Source: Episyrphus balteatus (taxonomy: Eukaryota; Arthropoda; Insecta; Diptera; Syrphidae). Taken from it: a DNA stretch of 64,000 nt. The DNA is taken from NCBI RefSeq assembly GCF_945859705.1, contig NC_079135.1, positions 109,518,288-109,582,287 of the forward strand, given 5' to 3'. The translations under genes were made by a program, and so were the position numbers. Position 1 is the first letter of the stretch; every line of letters begins with the position of its first letter. Under the pieces are notes generated by a model. It did not search any database and was not told where the DNA came from. It was given only the letters and a program-made list of their open reading frames with translations. Shown piece after piece: positions 13,140 to 25,461 of this stretch.

Positions 13140-13660
13140 GTTCCCGTGATAATTTATACCACTTTTGTGTTATTTATGGATATATCACAGCTTTTATAAG
13201 TGGTCTAGTATCTATATCACAGGATATAAGACATTAGAATTAAAATATCACAGAATAATAGACTTGTTTTTTCATTGAGTTATTTATTCTGCAAAGGCGA
13301 TATAACAAGATATTTTGGTTCAAAATTTTTTATTTTAGTTGTTTTCATACAAAATATAAGAATTTCTACTAAGTTTGTATTGGTTTTGATAAATCACAGC
13401 TTTTATAAGGTAGTTTAGTATCAATATCACAGGATAATATCCTGTGATATTGATACTAAACTGCTATTATTGATACTAATACTGTTATATTATAACAGAT
13501 GAGAAAAATAATATCACAGGATATAAGACTTGTTATTTCAGTGCTGTAAAGGCGATACCACAAGATATTTTGATATAAGAATTTCCACTAAGTTAGTGTT
13601 GATTTTGAGGTATCACAGCGTTCGAGTACCAATATCACAGGATGTAATGAATAAAAACAG
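13140..13660. repeat. Three-copy tandem repeat (about 210-220 bp) rich in TATCACAG
   Basis: ATCACAGC anchors recur at 13,184, 13,393 and 13,612 (periods 209 and 219). Shared parts include TATCACAGGATATAAGAC, AAAGGCGATA(T/C)(A/C)ACAAGATATTT and AGAATTTC(T/C)ACTAAGTT. TATCACAG occurs at 13,183, 13,215, 13,246, 13,425, 13,512, 13,611 and 13,633, nearly all on the plus strand. Copies are diverged by substitutions and indels. Confidence 0.75.
13412..13462. repeat. Perfect 51-bp palindrome
   Basis: Two 25-bp arms (13,412-13,436 and 13,438-13,462) are exact reverse complements around a single A at 13,437. The left arm begins AGTTTAGTATCAATATCACA. The palindrome sits inside the TATCACAG tandem repeat and could form a cruciform or, if transcribed, a tight hairpin. 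Confidence 0.95.
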
Positions 13661-16579
13661 AATGATATCTAACTACTTCATGATATATAATTCAGTCTAT
13701 TTAGTTTCTGTGTTGTAGTTGTATAACAGCTTGTTTGTGTGAAATTGTATAGGTATATTCTACGAAATTTAAGCGCAAGATTGCCGAATTGCATCAAAAA
13801 TAATTAATGTTGTATTTCCAATAGTTAACACTGAGTTTCATTACGAAATTGTGAGAGTATATAATAAGACCTATCAATTCAGTTAAGATCTATGACAAAA
13901 AAATTGTGATAAAAATTTATCATAAATTTTTATCACAAAAAAATCATCACTGATTTTTCAGGTTGAAGCGTTATATACATTTGTGATATCCTTTGATAAG
14001 GAACAACAATATCACTGATTGTGGTATGGAAACATTTATGTATCACAGAATTTTGCTTCTGTTATGTGCCTTATTCTTGGCTTCCACATCAAGTTTATTT
14101 ACCCTAATATCACAATTGAATAAAAAAAAAAAACGCCACACAAAAAAGCCCACACTCTTAGAAAAAAACGACCAACGACAACAACAGCAGCAGCGGTATT
14201 ACCATTGAAAATGCTATATAGCGTGAACAATGAACGCATTGTAGAGCGGCAAGCAATGCCATGTAATTCCAACTTAATCCGATCAAATAGGTTGACATAC
14301 GTGACAAGTAAATATTACCATACACACAACAGGCAAACATGCTTTCCGAGTGCTTTTCTTCCTTAAGAGGTTTATTTACGATGATGGGCTATGTGAGAGG
14401 GTCGGGAGGGGCAGGGGGAAAAGAAGGTAAGATTGGTGTCTTGTGCTGACCTTTTTTTCTACATTTTTTTTTTTTGCTTTTTGATTTCTTGGGTAGTATA
14501 AGAAGAGAGGAAAAAAAAGCAACGGAGCAATATACCGAAGGACGACAGTAGAGACAGTTTGACAAATTTATGAGACCGTTTTTTTTTTTTTTTTCTTTGG
14601 AAACCAGACTAAATGGTATATATATTGTAAGGCGGTGGAGAGCACCAGCAATCGATTTGGATAAGATTGATATTTGGTCTCGGAAGGCTTTGGGTTTACA
14701 CAAAAGGCAACAAAGTGGTCGACATTAAGGAACTAATATCATTGACAATTGACACATAGATGAGGGTTCATTGGATAAAATAAGGAAGGATAAGAAGAAC
14801 TTATTTGATTTACCCGGATAAGTTTCTTATTTGAATTCTTTGAATCATTATTTTTTTTTTTCGTTTCTTTTGTACAGTTTGATTGAGTTTTTGTGTTACA
14901 AAAGTGAAGTTTTGAAGTTTAGACTTTTGAACTTGGGATTTATTTTTTAAGCAAATTTTCTAGTTTGCTTTTATTTTTTTGGTTCAGGTCATGTGTCAAT
15001 TAAGTGAAAAGTTAGGATAAACCGTGTCTTAAGATTGATTTTTGACATTTATAAGTTTTTTTTTGCACTCTAAATGTGTCAAAAAATTGTACTAGATTTA
15101 TTTGATTTGGATTGATTTTTGGCATTTTTTTTTCTACTTCTATTTCCCCCTTAAATGTTTCAGAGATCAAATTTAACGCGCACACAAAAGTAGTCATAAA
15201 TTTATCTCATGCATTCGACCACCGCCACTTCCATCTGTCAAAACAAATTACATGGTCCAATACAATTTTTAATGACACCAATTACCAACACCATTGACCC
15301 TCAAGCCAAAAATATTCACCAAAAAAGGAGGCAACTGTCATGTCAATTATAAGGCCGCTGCCAACTTGTTATTGATCGGATGAAACCAGACTTTCAAAGC
15401 AGAAAAAAAGAAATAATCAATAATTTTATATAACGGCATGTCCTTTATATTGAATAAAAACAAAAAAAAAAAAAAAAAAAAATTAACAATTCACCTCGCA
15501 AGTGACATGTGAAGAGAGAGGTGAATTTTTATAAGGACACCATTCCACTTAAGATAGGTATTCTTTTACTTATTTTTTTTTTTGGTTAAAGTGGAGAAAA
15601 CATGCTCAAGGTGTGCACCTTTTTGCACCTGTGCATAACATAATAATCATAAATGCTATGTGTACTATCACATACTACTACTAAAACTACCTGGGCTTGA
15701 AGTCAACAGTGAAGTCAGGCCAAGTCAAGCCAAGCCCATGCCAAAGTAGGATCTTGCACAATAATAAATTTATCTTTATCGGGACTTGATCGACTGCGGC
15801 GGCAACTCGACTCGCAAGACCCGACCGGTACCGTAGCTTTGTGTGATGGAGATGGAGAGAACAACATGATAGCGGTGGCGGCACGGGGAATGTATAAAAG
15901 TTGTTCACTATAGACCTACGTTTTTAACTCCATGAGCCCTTCCCGAGAAGGTAACATGTAATTAATACTGTTGATGCTCTTTCTGTACAAAGAAGGACGA
16001 AAGGTGCGGCAGTGCACATTCAAAAGTCAATCGCTCGTGCCACAAATAATCTTAAAATGTTTACCACACCACCGAACCGATACGATACACCCGACCGATG
16101 AAGATAATATACAGTTTTTCGTGGGATACCTATACCTTCGTTGCATGTATGTTGGTATGTTTGACGCCATTTGTCGTGGTGTCTGGGGGTTTCTCTTTAT
16201 ACCTTTTACTACATACATATATAATATATTTTTTGTTATTGCTCCCTGGGCGACATGAAATGACAGTATAGGGTCCTGGCTATATTTGTGTGTTGCTTTG
16301 ATGTCACATAATGGCCGCCCGACACAGCATGGGGATGTCTTTCTTTTATGGTTTAACGATTTAGTAGTTGTTGTTTTGTAGAGGTATCTTGTGTTGTAGT
16401 GCGCTGTTGGCACATTCGCTCATCAGCGTTAAATTAACTCTTTAGTGTGACATTCAATGTCCATCATTTGATGGTGGCGCAAGTTTTTTTTTTTTGTTTG
16501 TCCGGGAGAATATAATGCCAATAAAAAGTCCTTAGCATAAGTCGTAATTTTGGTTTTTCAAAAGAAATCATTAGTTAGG
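13661..16579. other. AT-rich stretch with patches of mixed composition
   Basis: Contains a 21-base A-tract at 15,462-15,482, T-tracts near 14,466 and 14,580, and somewhat less AT-rich patches at about 15,690-15,960 and 16,010-16,260. Overlapping short frames on both strands between 16,000 and 16,413 have no recognisable domain. No gene is called. Confidence 0.55.
13904..13938. repeat. 16-bp-stem, 3-nt-loop inverted repeat
   Basis: Arms at 13,904-13,919 and 13,923-13,938 (TTGTGATAAAAATTTA and its complement) are exact, with a TCA loop. It is AT-rich and not followed by features of a gene. Confidence 0.85.
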
Positions 16580-17310
16580 TATACTTGAAAACTGACAGCT
16601 GTGAGGTAAGTAGGGGTGAATATTTTATTTCACCAATTTTGTTGTAAATTATTATTTTCAAAAGAAGGATGGTTTTGACGTTAAGCAGCAATTTGACAGA
16701 AATGTTTACTTTGAACAAAAATAAAAGACATGAACATAACATCTTTTGAAATCATCATTTATGGAATTCATTTATGAGATCAGAACAAAAATAATTTTTG
16801 ACAGATGGACATCATGTCAAGATTGACGCTTAATTTTTGCGATAGTCAAGGAATAAACATATCAGGAACTTTTGTGTATTTTTGTCATATTTGAATTCAT
16901 TAGAAAAACCTGCTTTTTGATCACAATGATGTAGATGTGGTTTAAACAACTGTCAAAGTTCAACACACACCTTACACAAAAGGTTTCTGAACGCATTTAT
17001 GTGAATATTTTTTTTTTAAACGACATGTGAAAAATGATAACGTTTGTCAGCAGACTCTTCAAAGTGTTGTTCCAATCTATCAAACAACGTAAATCCTCAA
17101 GTAAAATTGACAGTTGGAAGAAATTCCATTGAACTGTCAAATTTGTGTGGTGGGCATTGATTTCCCAACAATTGATTTTCAAACAATTTGCATATTGAAT
17201 GAGGATTGGTTTTAGAAAAAAAAGTGTAAAACGAACTGTCAAATTGTATGTTCACACTATTAAACAAGATGAACTACTCATATCTGGCATTTAAAACACA
17301 GAATGTCAAA
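16580..17310. repeat. Second dense cluster of TGACAG/CTGTCA words
   Basis: TGACAGCTGT near 16,592 is followed by TTTGACAG or CTGTCAAA forms near 16,690, 16,800, 16,951, 17,108, 17,132 and 17,236, plus TGTCAAAAATGACG near 17,302. Both orientations occur. Each is close to the Meis/Homothorax core TGACAG, but the words are common across the whole window. Confidence 0.5.
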
Positions 17311-20300
17311 AATGACGTTGTACAATACGCATTATCATAATGACACTTAAAAAACAATTCTATAAGGTGTTGTTTACACATGTTATTGTTATTGTGTACT
17401 CTTTTCATGTATTTGATTTGATTTGATGGAATTTAAGAAATTAATTGAAATTAAATGATATTGTTATCGTTATCGGAAACAACCACTTTTGAGTAAATTT
17501 TTCTAATTATCTCTTTTAAATTGACTTTTACTTGTCAATTGAGTTGTTAAAGATAATATTCTCAACTACTTTATCAAGTTTTGAGATAATAATAACAAGT
17601 AACTGCTTGTTGTTTCTTCTAGAGATAATTAAAACATAACATGTTAACTGAAGATGTTTTGTTTTTTTGTTTTACCTGAAGGTTTTGAATTATGGATTTT
17701 TGTTCTAGAAATAGAATTGACTAAATTGGAAATACTAATAGATTCTTAACTATTTGTTTGCTTGACATACTATGCTTTTTAAGTACATTATTCAAGTGGA
17801 AATGTTCTTCCTATTAACTAAGTACAATGAGTGATTACAAGTATATTTTACGCAGTTTTATTTAGGTACTAATTTGTATTAGTTTAATACTTAACTTCAA
17901 ATTGCGCAATTTCATTAACTCAATTTTAATGTGTTTCCACCATAAAATAAATGAATTTGTTGACAGCTTAGAGTTAATTTTCAACGAAATTACGGGCAAT
18001 TCTTTTTGTTCTTTTGTTACTACTTTATGATGTAAATAAAACAGAAGTCGAAATCTGTTATAAAACACGATTTTTTAAATCAATCTCTTGAAATTGGTTC
18101 ACTGAGCAAAATTCCGTACCAGTTCTGTTTGTTTTCTTTAATATTCAAATGATTTTGTTTGATAATTTTAAAGCTTAATGAAGTTAGTGCAACTAAGTGC
18201 TAGTTCTGTGCGTTTACTAAATTTAACAAACTGCAGTAATCTGTTATACAAACTCACTAAATGTCATAGTATAATCCTATTTATCACAAAATATGATAAC
18301 TCAATATCGAAATGATTATTTTGACAGCGTTAAGGGGAACACGCAATGAACTCATTTACTGTCAAATCCTGTTTTTTTACTTTGTATACAAAAAAAAAGT
18401 GTCAACTGTTATAAAAAGTAATTTCTATAAAATCGAAATCCCAAAAAAGATGAGGCCCCAAGTGTTTCCCCTGTGGTACTCTTTTTAAAAAGCAATTTCA
18501 CTATCAAAATCATGTCCTATAAAAAAAAACATTGATATTTCTGCTGATATAATTCACAGAAGGAATTGCCTAACGACTTGCCTCTTGCCAATCTAAATAA
18601 AATAATCAAAATCACGTCACCGCACATTCCAATGACTACCAACGCCGACATACGGTGAAAAACAATATCAATAAACAAAAAATACAAAACAAAACAAAAA
18701 ATAAATACATATAAGGATATTTCAATACTTTATCAAGAATATGGTTATGACTCTTTAATAATTCATGGAGAGAGATGTTAATCCTATATAGTAGGTAGCT
18801 ATTGAAAGGCAAAAGACGACAACGTCAACGAGAAACGACAATCGACAACGAGGACTACATTTTATCGTTTATGTAAGTACACATCACTTGAAGAGTATAC
18901 AGATATTGGATGCTCTCCTGCATGAAGTATAATAGTACTCCATGCCACACAGAAAACAACCTTGATGTACTCGTGTCGTATATTGCCAAAGAAAGAAATC
19001 AATACAGAAATTCCAGATTGAAATAAAATGGATTATCTCCAATTGAATATTGAATGCCGTGTGTGTGTACCTCCATCTCTCTCTATATTGGGTGGCCTTG
19101 TTATATCTGGAAATATCTTCTCTCTTTATATGCATACTTATCATTCATGAATTCGTTAAGGAATATAATTCACTCAAATATGGTTGTTGGGTACATGTCG
19201 TCGTCGTTGCCAAAGTCGTTGTGTATCGTAGAAGGTAATGCTCATTTGTCAGATGACAAATGGAATGATGAAGAAGTTGCTAGTTTGTTGGTAGCCTAGA
19301 ATACAATGTTTGGGTGAAATTATTTGTAAAAGAACATTTTTATAGGTACAATGTCTGTCACAAAATCGATATAGAAATGCGTGAATTGTTGTGATTTTGA
19401 ATTCGTTATGGTTTATGGAGATATAATGTTAATACATTTAGAAAAGGAATAGAAATCTATTAAAGGCAATCACTTGGAAAAAAGTTCTGTTTATTATGGA
19501 ATTCTATTAAACATACATCAATTATTTATGCAATCATTTATTATAGTGTCAGAAATGACTTCTTGTAGCAGGAAAATGTGTATTGTTGGCTTATATATTA
19601 AGGAAAATGCTTAAGTTTACTTTAATCTAGCAAATAAAAAGAAAACAAATGAGGCCTTATGTGGTTTCCTTGAGGTACCCCATTTTTTTTTAATGTTTTC
19701 CGAAGCGTTCTATCTTTTTGAGACACTTAAGCATTGACAGTGTTAAAACCTGTTAAAAGTACATTCAGACACGAACTGTTGCACACACATTTTTCTCCAA
19801 AGTACTAGATCGAATCAAAGATAAGAAAAAAAAATGTCTATTAGTTTCCAAACTAATGTGTTCATTTCCTCGATAAGACTCAAATGTTATTATGATTACA
19901 TTGTTCTTGCTATTGAATTCATATCCCCATGTGAATATTGCCTTTGTTGTGTTTCTTCGACAACAATCAATGACTCCATAATATCCATCTGCCAAAGAAG
20001 ATAGAACATTAAATTCGTTCACGTACTCAATTTACACAATGTCGTATGTGTGCTAATAAAAAAAAAATAAAGAGTAGGTAGGTTGTAAGGTACCTACTAT
20101 AAAAGACTTGCGCTCAAAGCAAATATCGAAGATCTCTCCATTTCAAATGAAATAACAATCTTCCAATTGTGTCACAAGCTCATCTTCTTCTTTTTTTTTT
20201 TTTGTTGTTGTTCCGAAATAAGGTACTCATATAACGAACAACAAAAACATCAACAAGAATCCAATTCCAACTATATGAAAAGGATGACTTCTCTCGCAAG

Positions 20301-20820
20301 ACACAATTTTCTTGACATTTCTCTAAAAATTGACGACAGCGCACAACTGATTAAAATTACAATCACATACTCGACATGATATTGGGTACGTGATTTAAAG
20401 ATAATCATTGCCATCACCACACTTAAGTCCTCCTCTGGTCGTCGTCGTTTCTTCCCTTTTTATTTTTTTTTTTTTTTATAGCTCGTTGCCTTCTTCGGTT
20501 TCGGGAGATAGACAGAAAGACATAAATGCGCGACGAATATGGCATAAAATTTCTCACTTGGTACGTTCCAAAGTCAGCAAGCTAGCAAGCAAAAAAAAAA
20601 AAAGAATAAAAAAAAAAACGAATATAAGAAGAATGCTGCTCCTTGGACTGACTGCAGGTAACAGTGGGACATAATATAAGAGAAATAGAACAAATTTCAT
20701 TTGTGACGAAAGAAATTTCACTTTCAAACCTTATTCAAGTAATTCAAGATTTATGAATGCTTTGCTAGCCATTTAGAGCAGAGTTTAAATGAAATCTTCG
20801 AGTTAAACGTCAAATTTCAC
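17311..20820. other. AT-rich stretch, no gene seen
   Basis: A local GAGATAAT/ATTATCTC group lies at 17,460-17,640. GACAACG-type low-complexity DNA occurs at 18,800-18,860. Similar ATGAGGCC...TTTCC...GGTAC segments occur near 18,450 and 19,648. T- and A-tracts occur near 20,190, 20,465 and 20,590. Nothing codes convincingly. Confidence 0.6.
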
Positions 20821-21150
20821 AATCCACAGCTTCTAATTCAAGTCAATATTAATTAACCGACAAAATATTAAATTTTTTCAAGTTTATTGAACCTTTTTCT
20901 TTGATATGTTGTTCTGCCAAATTTAAAATTTGGACTGAGAACGATTGTGGAACGTATTCATTTATCATGGGCATAGTAATGGAATTTCGAAATAGAATCT
21001 AAAATATTACGTTCCACAGCTTCTTACGTACATAAATAAATTTATTGAATAAGTATCAAGTTTTTTCAAGTAAACTTAATATTTGTATCCTATTTCCACA
21101 CTGCGGAATAAAAAATATTGCTCAGAAAAGATTGTGGAACGTATTCATTG
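20820..21150. repeat. Recurrent GATTGTGGAACGTATTCATT word
   Basis: GATTGTGGAACGTATTCATT occurs at 20,943 and again at 21,130 (offset 187). Reverse-orientation forms, ATCCACAGCTTCT and GTTCCACAGCTTCT, occur near 20,822 and 21,010. The same TGTGGA(A/T)(C/T)GTATT word reappears in a cluster at 38.5-39.2 kb. Confidence 0.65.
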
Positions 21151-21429
21151 ACATTTTACGGAAAATCAGAATTTTCAAACTCTTTCATATAAATTGTGCC
21201 ACTGTACAAAGAAGACGACAGCGATTTTAGTTTGGTCAAAGTCAGCACAACGATGAAGAGAATGTTGTTGGGTCACTTTGCAGGCACTTGAGATAGAATT
21301 AAGTGCGCTGCTCATCACTATCAATCTACAATCCACTTGTAGATACAATTGGCATCCGTATACGCATAAAAATGGCTATCGTTGTTTGCTACTCTACTCC
21401 TATGTATATAGGAATGTCTATATAGCAAG

Positions 21430-21990
21430 ACCAAAAAACCATCACACGATATAAACGAAACGGGCCAGGCCAAGATGCTAGCTATACCTTTTCGTTTGAA
21501 ATAAAATTCCTTGTGGAGTTGTTTTTGCTGGGGATTGGTTTGACTTGGCTTGCTTGTCGTTATCATGGTTGTATAGCGGACGTGGACAACAAACTAGAAG
21601 AAGAAGGTATTGGCAGACGACCAACCCAAGCACGGAGTGAATTTCACAAATTAAATACTCGCCTTCCTAACTTATTATTCGACTCAATTCCCCATTCTGT
21701 GCGCCTAATTTAGGTACACATGCGGCATAGGCTGTGTTATGGCATAGCATCACACACGCACAAATGTCAACTATTGCGACGATTTCGTCGTCGTCGGTCG
21801 TTCCGAGGAGTCGCAGAGTCTCTTGCTTTGTCGTTTAAAAAATTGCTGCTTCGGTTGACAATCTTGGAAGTCTTTTGCTTTGTGCGTGTTCTGTGGCAGC
21901 ACACAGAACGACGACGTACGTTTTGCAAGGCAGGACGACTTTTATGTTATAGTCTCATATGGTAGTGCCAGTCGGTGCCGTAGACAGCAG
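21430..21990. other. Less AT-rich island, no recognised gene
   Basis: Composition is closer to balanced, with CGTCGTCGTC low complexity near 21,786. Two plus-strand open frames (21,513-21,713 and 21,720-21,965) lie here but have no recognisable domain, and the first starts at a non-ATG codon. A conserved regulatory element or untranslated exon is possible. Confidence 0.3.
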
Positions 21991-22723
21991 CAACACTGGA
22001 TTGCGCGATGAGTTGGGGAACAATTGCTTTATTAATAAGCACAGCACGAAATGAAACAGTCTTTGAGTCAGTTCGTCTCTCCCCAATGTGCTGTGCATTT
22101 GCAATATAAAGTTCTTGTGGATGGATGATGATGATGGGTTGGTGGTTATGGATATTTATAATGCAGGAAGAGACATTGGGTTGGGTTGGGTTTGGTTAGG
22201 TTTTTTGAAGAAACTGTCATTGGTGATCAGTGCGCGCACACGTATACCAATTATTACGACATGAAATTCCCAACTGAATTGAGTTAAGTTTTTTGTTCTT
22301 CTTTTTTCTATATCACATCCTTGGGGACCGAGACTGGGACCATCGCATGAATTGTATGTTGTGGGTCAATTATTGAAACACACGCATTATAGAAATTTTC
22401 TTTCTTTTCTATGATATATAGCTGCTGTCAGGCGCGTGGATTTAATCGAGAGCGACAAATGAGGTTGACAGCAGCAAAAGAAGGATGTGCGCAATTTCTA
22501 AGGTATTCGCGATTCTTGTCAGAGGTTTAAGATTTATGGAAAATCCAGTCAGCAAATGTGAAAGAATTTCGAAGCGGATTTGAGTTTGCAACAAAGCAAC
22601 AATTAATTATTGGTCTTTTGGAGTTTTTGAATCTAGTTTGTATCTTTTGAAATCATAATGAAAAAAATTTATTAAGAATAGTCCAGTAGTCTTAGAATAA
22701 GATGATTATCAAATCAAGTCTGC

Positions 22724-22990
22724 CTCGCGTTGGGCGCCATTCCGACTTTAGAATGAATTCTTAGATTTCGTTATATGCAGCCAAAAAAAGGCTTGCACAT
22801 CAATGTTAGTAATTTTGTATAACTAACATGATTCTTGCAGTCCAAGAATAAGTTTAAAACCAATTTAGGCATTTCTCGCGTTGGGCGCCATTCAGATCAT
22901 TCAGGCTTGAATGTCAAAAATAGTCATTTATTGAGACCTGCACCAGTCAATAGTCAACTTAGGCGTTTCTCGGACGCCATTTAGAATGAA
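22724..22990 (+). repeat. Recurrent CTCGCGTTGGGCGCCATT word
   Basis: CTCGCGTTGGGCGCCATTC occurs near 22,724 and again near 22,876. A shorter CTCGGACGCCATTTAGAATG form near 22,966 shares its tail with the first copy. Each ends in GCCAT, the core of the Pho/YY1 site. The GC-rich word stands out sharply from the AT-rich surroundings. Confidence 0.65.
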
Positions 22991-23850
22991 TTGCTGTGGT
23001 TTTGATTTCTCTTGTATAACAGTGTCACATTTTATTTAATCCGATACCTTTTAAGACACGGCACACACGATACACATATTCGGTTGTATAACACATTCAC
23101 AATACTAATGTGTCTAAAAAAGCAAAAACCTGCCGTGGAGGCGAGCAGCGGGTATAACAGTTGTCAGTAATATGATATTAATGTCAAAAATGTGTTAAAA
23201 GGTTTGACAAAAGAGTATTGGAACTTTATTCTGACATCTTTTTTAATGATCTTACGATATATTTTTACAATTAAGCTCAATTGTAAGCAATTCAGCAATT
23301 TGAAACCAATTTTTCTTACCCTTTGCTATCATATGATGACATTTTGACAGCGAAAATTTTCAATATACCTAAGTTCAAGAATGATGGGAACTGAAACAAT
23401 TATCATGTTCATCACCAAAACTATTTGGAATATTTCTTTCACAAATTTCTCATAACTCTGAACACTTAATTATCATCTGACATTTTCTGCATTGTTATCA
23501 AAATTACCCAACATCATGAATCAAAACCAGAAGAAGAGACCCTTCAAAATTCAGCAGCATCACACACGGAAGCTCACTCCACATACACAACTTGTTTCAC
23601 TAATTTTCTCCAGGAATTTCAAAATAAATCATAACAATAATTACGAAACATGACTGCGCAAAATTTTGCACTAATCCCCTCTTTTTCCCCCCCATCCTCT
23701 ATCATGTGTCCCTTTTTAAACACAGAAACTTCTCAACCTCAAAAACAGTGGCAATAAAATTAAATGATGCTCATAACACGTTTATAATTTGCTCCTCCTG
23801 TGTGTTGCACATTTTCAAAAGAAACACGATAAGATCACATTGAATAACTT

Positions 23851-23852
23851 TC

Positions 23853-23896
<44 letters not shown>
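23851..23896. repeat. (CT)n microsatellite
   Basis: An essentially uninterrupted CT dinucleotide run of about 45 bases. On the opposite strand it is a GAGA tract, the type of sequence bound by GAGA factor in flies. Confidence 0.95.
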
Positions 23897-23899
<3 letters not shown>

Positions 23900-24399
23900 A
23901 ATGTGTTATTTCCTTTGTGTTTTTGCCAAATAAATAAATATTAAGGAAGAGAGTCTTAATATCATCAGGAAGAGGAGGAAGAGTGTTCCTATATCATTTT
24001 TGGAACAACTCCGACGACGACAAACAGATCAGGGAATTTCATCTTGAATTGTGCTGCTTCCTCTTTAACCCCTAGACTACACACACAGAGTATGGACTTC
24101 TTTTCTTCCAAAACAATAAACACTAGTAATACACCCCAAGTGAGTGAAATTGCAGTACCTACTCTGTGGTGAAATTCATGTTAGCCAGGGCAATCTGCTT
24201 TAGATAGTTTCTACTAGTGAGGACCTAGGGGGGGTAAAGAAGAAGCACACTTGGAGGAACTATCAGAAAGTGCAGATATCTATAGAAATAGCTTAATGGT
24301 CTATTATGGAGTGGAAAAGATACGAGCGAACCATGTGTGTATCATCTCTCCTTCTTCTAAAAGTTGGATGCAGAGAAATTGTGATTATAAATTGTGTCT

Positions 24400-25270
24400 C
24401 GGATATTTCTTGTTAAACCAGCAGAACCAGCACACAAAATCCCCTCTCTCTCTCAATGTTCGGCTGGTGCAGTCTATTCCACCGACGAACGAAAGGACGT
24501 CGTCGTTGGTCGTTCGTCGGTGGCGTCGTATGACCCTGGGACGTAAAGTTTGGATTCGAATCACAGGCATGCCAGGGTATGAGCGGAACATTCTTTGTTC
24601 ATATCATGCAGCAAGGCAAGTCGAAACTAGATTTTCTCTTCCAGTCCACTCCAAGCAGCACATAGGAACCAGAAACAGAACCAGAACTAGATATTCAGCA
24701 AATGAACATTTTTCTTTGCTTTTATTTTGTACTCCTCCTTCTGCTTCTTCGCCTGGTCGCTCAGATTGCTGCTGGAACTTCTTCTTGCTTTTGGTTTTGC
24801 TGGCTGTCATGTGTGTTTGAACGTGTGGTGGATGCCAAAAGGGATTGGCTTCCTCTTTGACGCTCAGGGCAAATGGAAGTCCATTAAATGCATATTTTCC
24901 CCCCACATGACTATGACTCCGATTCCAACTGCAAATGGATACTTCTGATGCTGCTGCTGCTGCTTCCACTTCTGTATCATGATGCCGCCATTCTAAAACC
25001 ATCGTCGTCGTCGTCGTCATAGTCATCTCTACCCTAGGTCTCCGGGATAATGATGTATGTGCACCGAAGACTGTGTCTCTGTGCGGTTATCTGGAGATAT
25101 GTCAGATTGTTGGGGATAGTTCATGATTGCATGCACTCTTGTTGTGTTTTCTTCATGCTCTCTGCTCCTGCTGCTTCTGCTGCTCTGTATCATCTCTGTT
25201 TTAATTTTTTTTTTGTTGGTTTCTCCTTTGAAACATGAAAGGTTTAGTTTTACTTTTTTTTTTTGTTTTT
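24400..25270. other. Less AT-rich island with CTG and GTC triplet runs
   Basis: Contains (CTG)n at about 24,950-24,965 and (GTC)n at 25,002-25,018. Open frames in three overlapping readings cover 24,251-25,026 on both strands, so none is favoured. No domain is recognisable. Confidence 0.35.
24479..24523. repeat. Perfect 13-bp-stem inverted repeat in GC-rich DNA
   Basis: CCACCGACGAACG at 24,479-24,491 pairs exactly with CGTTCGTCGGTGG at 24,511-24,523 across a 19-base GTC-rich spacer. The stem is GC-rich in an AT-rich region. Confidence 0.9.
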
Positions 25271-25440
25271 GGATAGCCTAGGTATAACAGCTTTGGAATT
25301 CTGCCCATTCCTGTGCATCGGATAGATACGTACATGAAATCGTATGCATATTTCCACACTCAGAGTTGTAATGCTTCACCTTTTCATCGCCCAAAGAAGA
25401 CGGCAGAAGGCACAGAGGTTTTGTAAGAGTTCGAGGCAGC

Positions 25441-25461
25441 CAGCAGCAGCAGCAGCAGCAG
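25441..25461 (+). repeat. (CAG)7 microsatellite
   Basis: Seven CAG units in a row, followed by a G-rich stretch. It could encode poly-Gln, poly-Ser or poly-Ala depending on frame, but no gene around it is supported. Confidence 0.9.

Noticed and set aside
13183..13640. Possible miR-2 family precursor genes because of TATCACAG
   Set aside because: The bases after TATCACAG (for example CTTTTAT or GATATAA) do not match the miR-2 family body, and no precursor-type hairpin with that arm was seen apart from the simple palindrome.
18440..19690. Pair of similar ATGAGGCC...GGTAC segments 1.2 kb apart as transposon ends
   Set aside because: They are in the same orientation, only loosely similar, and no target duplication was found.
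24251..24820. 189-codon open frame, plus strand
   Set aside because: Starts at TTG, overlaps long open frames on the opposite strand, and its end is a Leu/Ser/Phe run from CTT-rich DNA.
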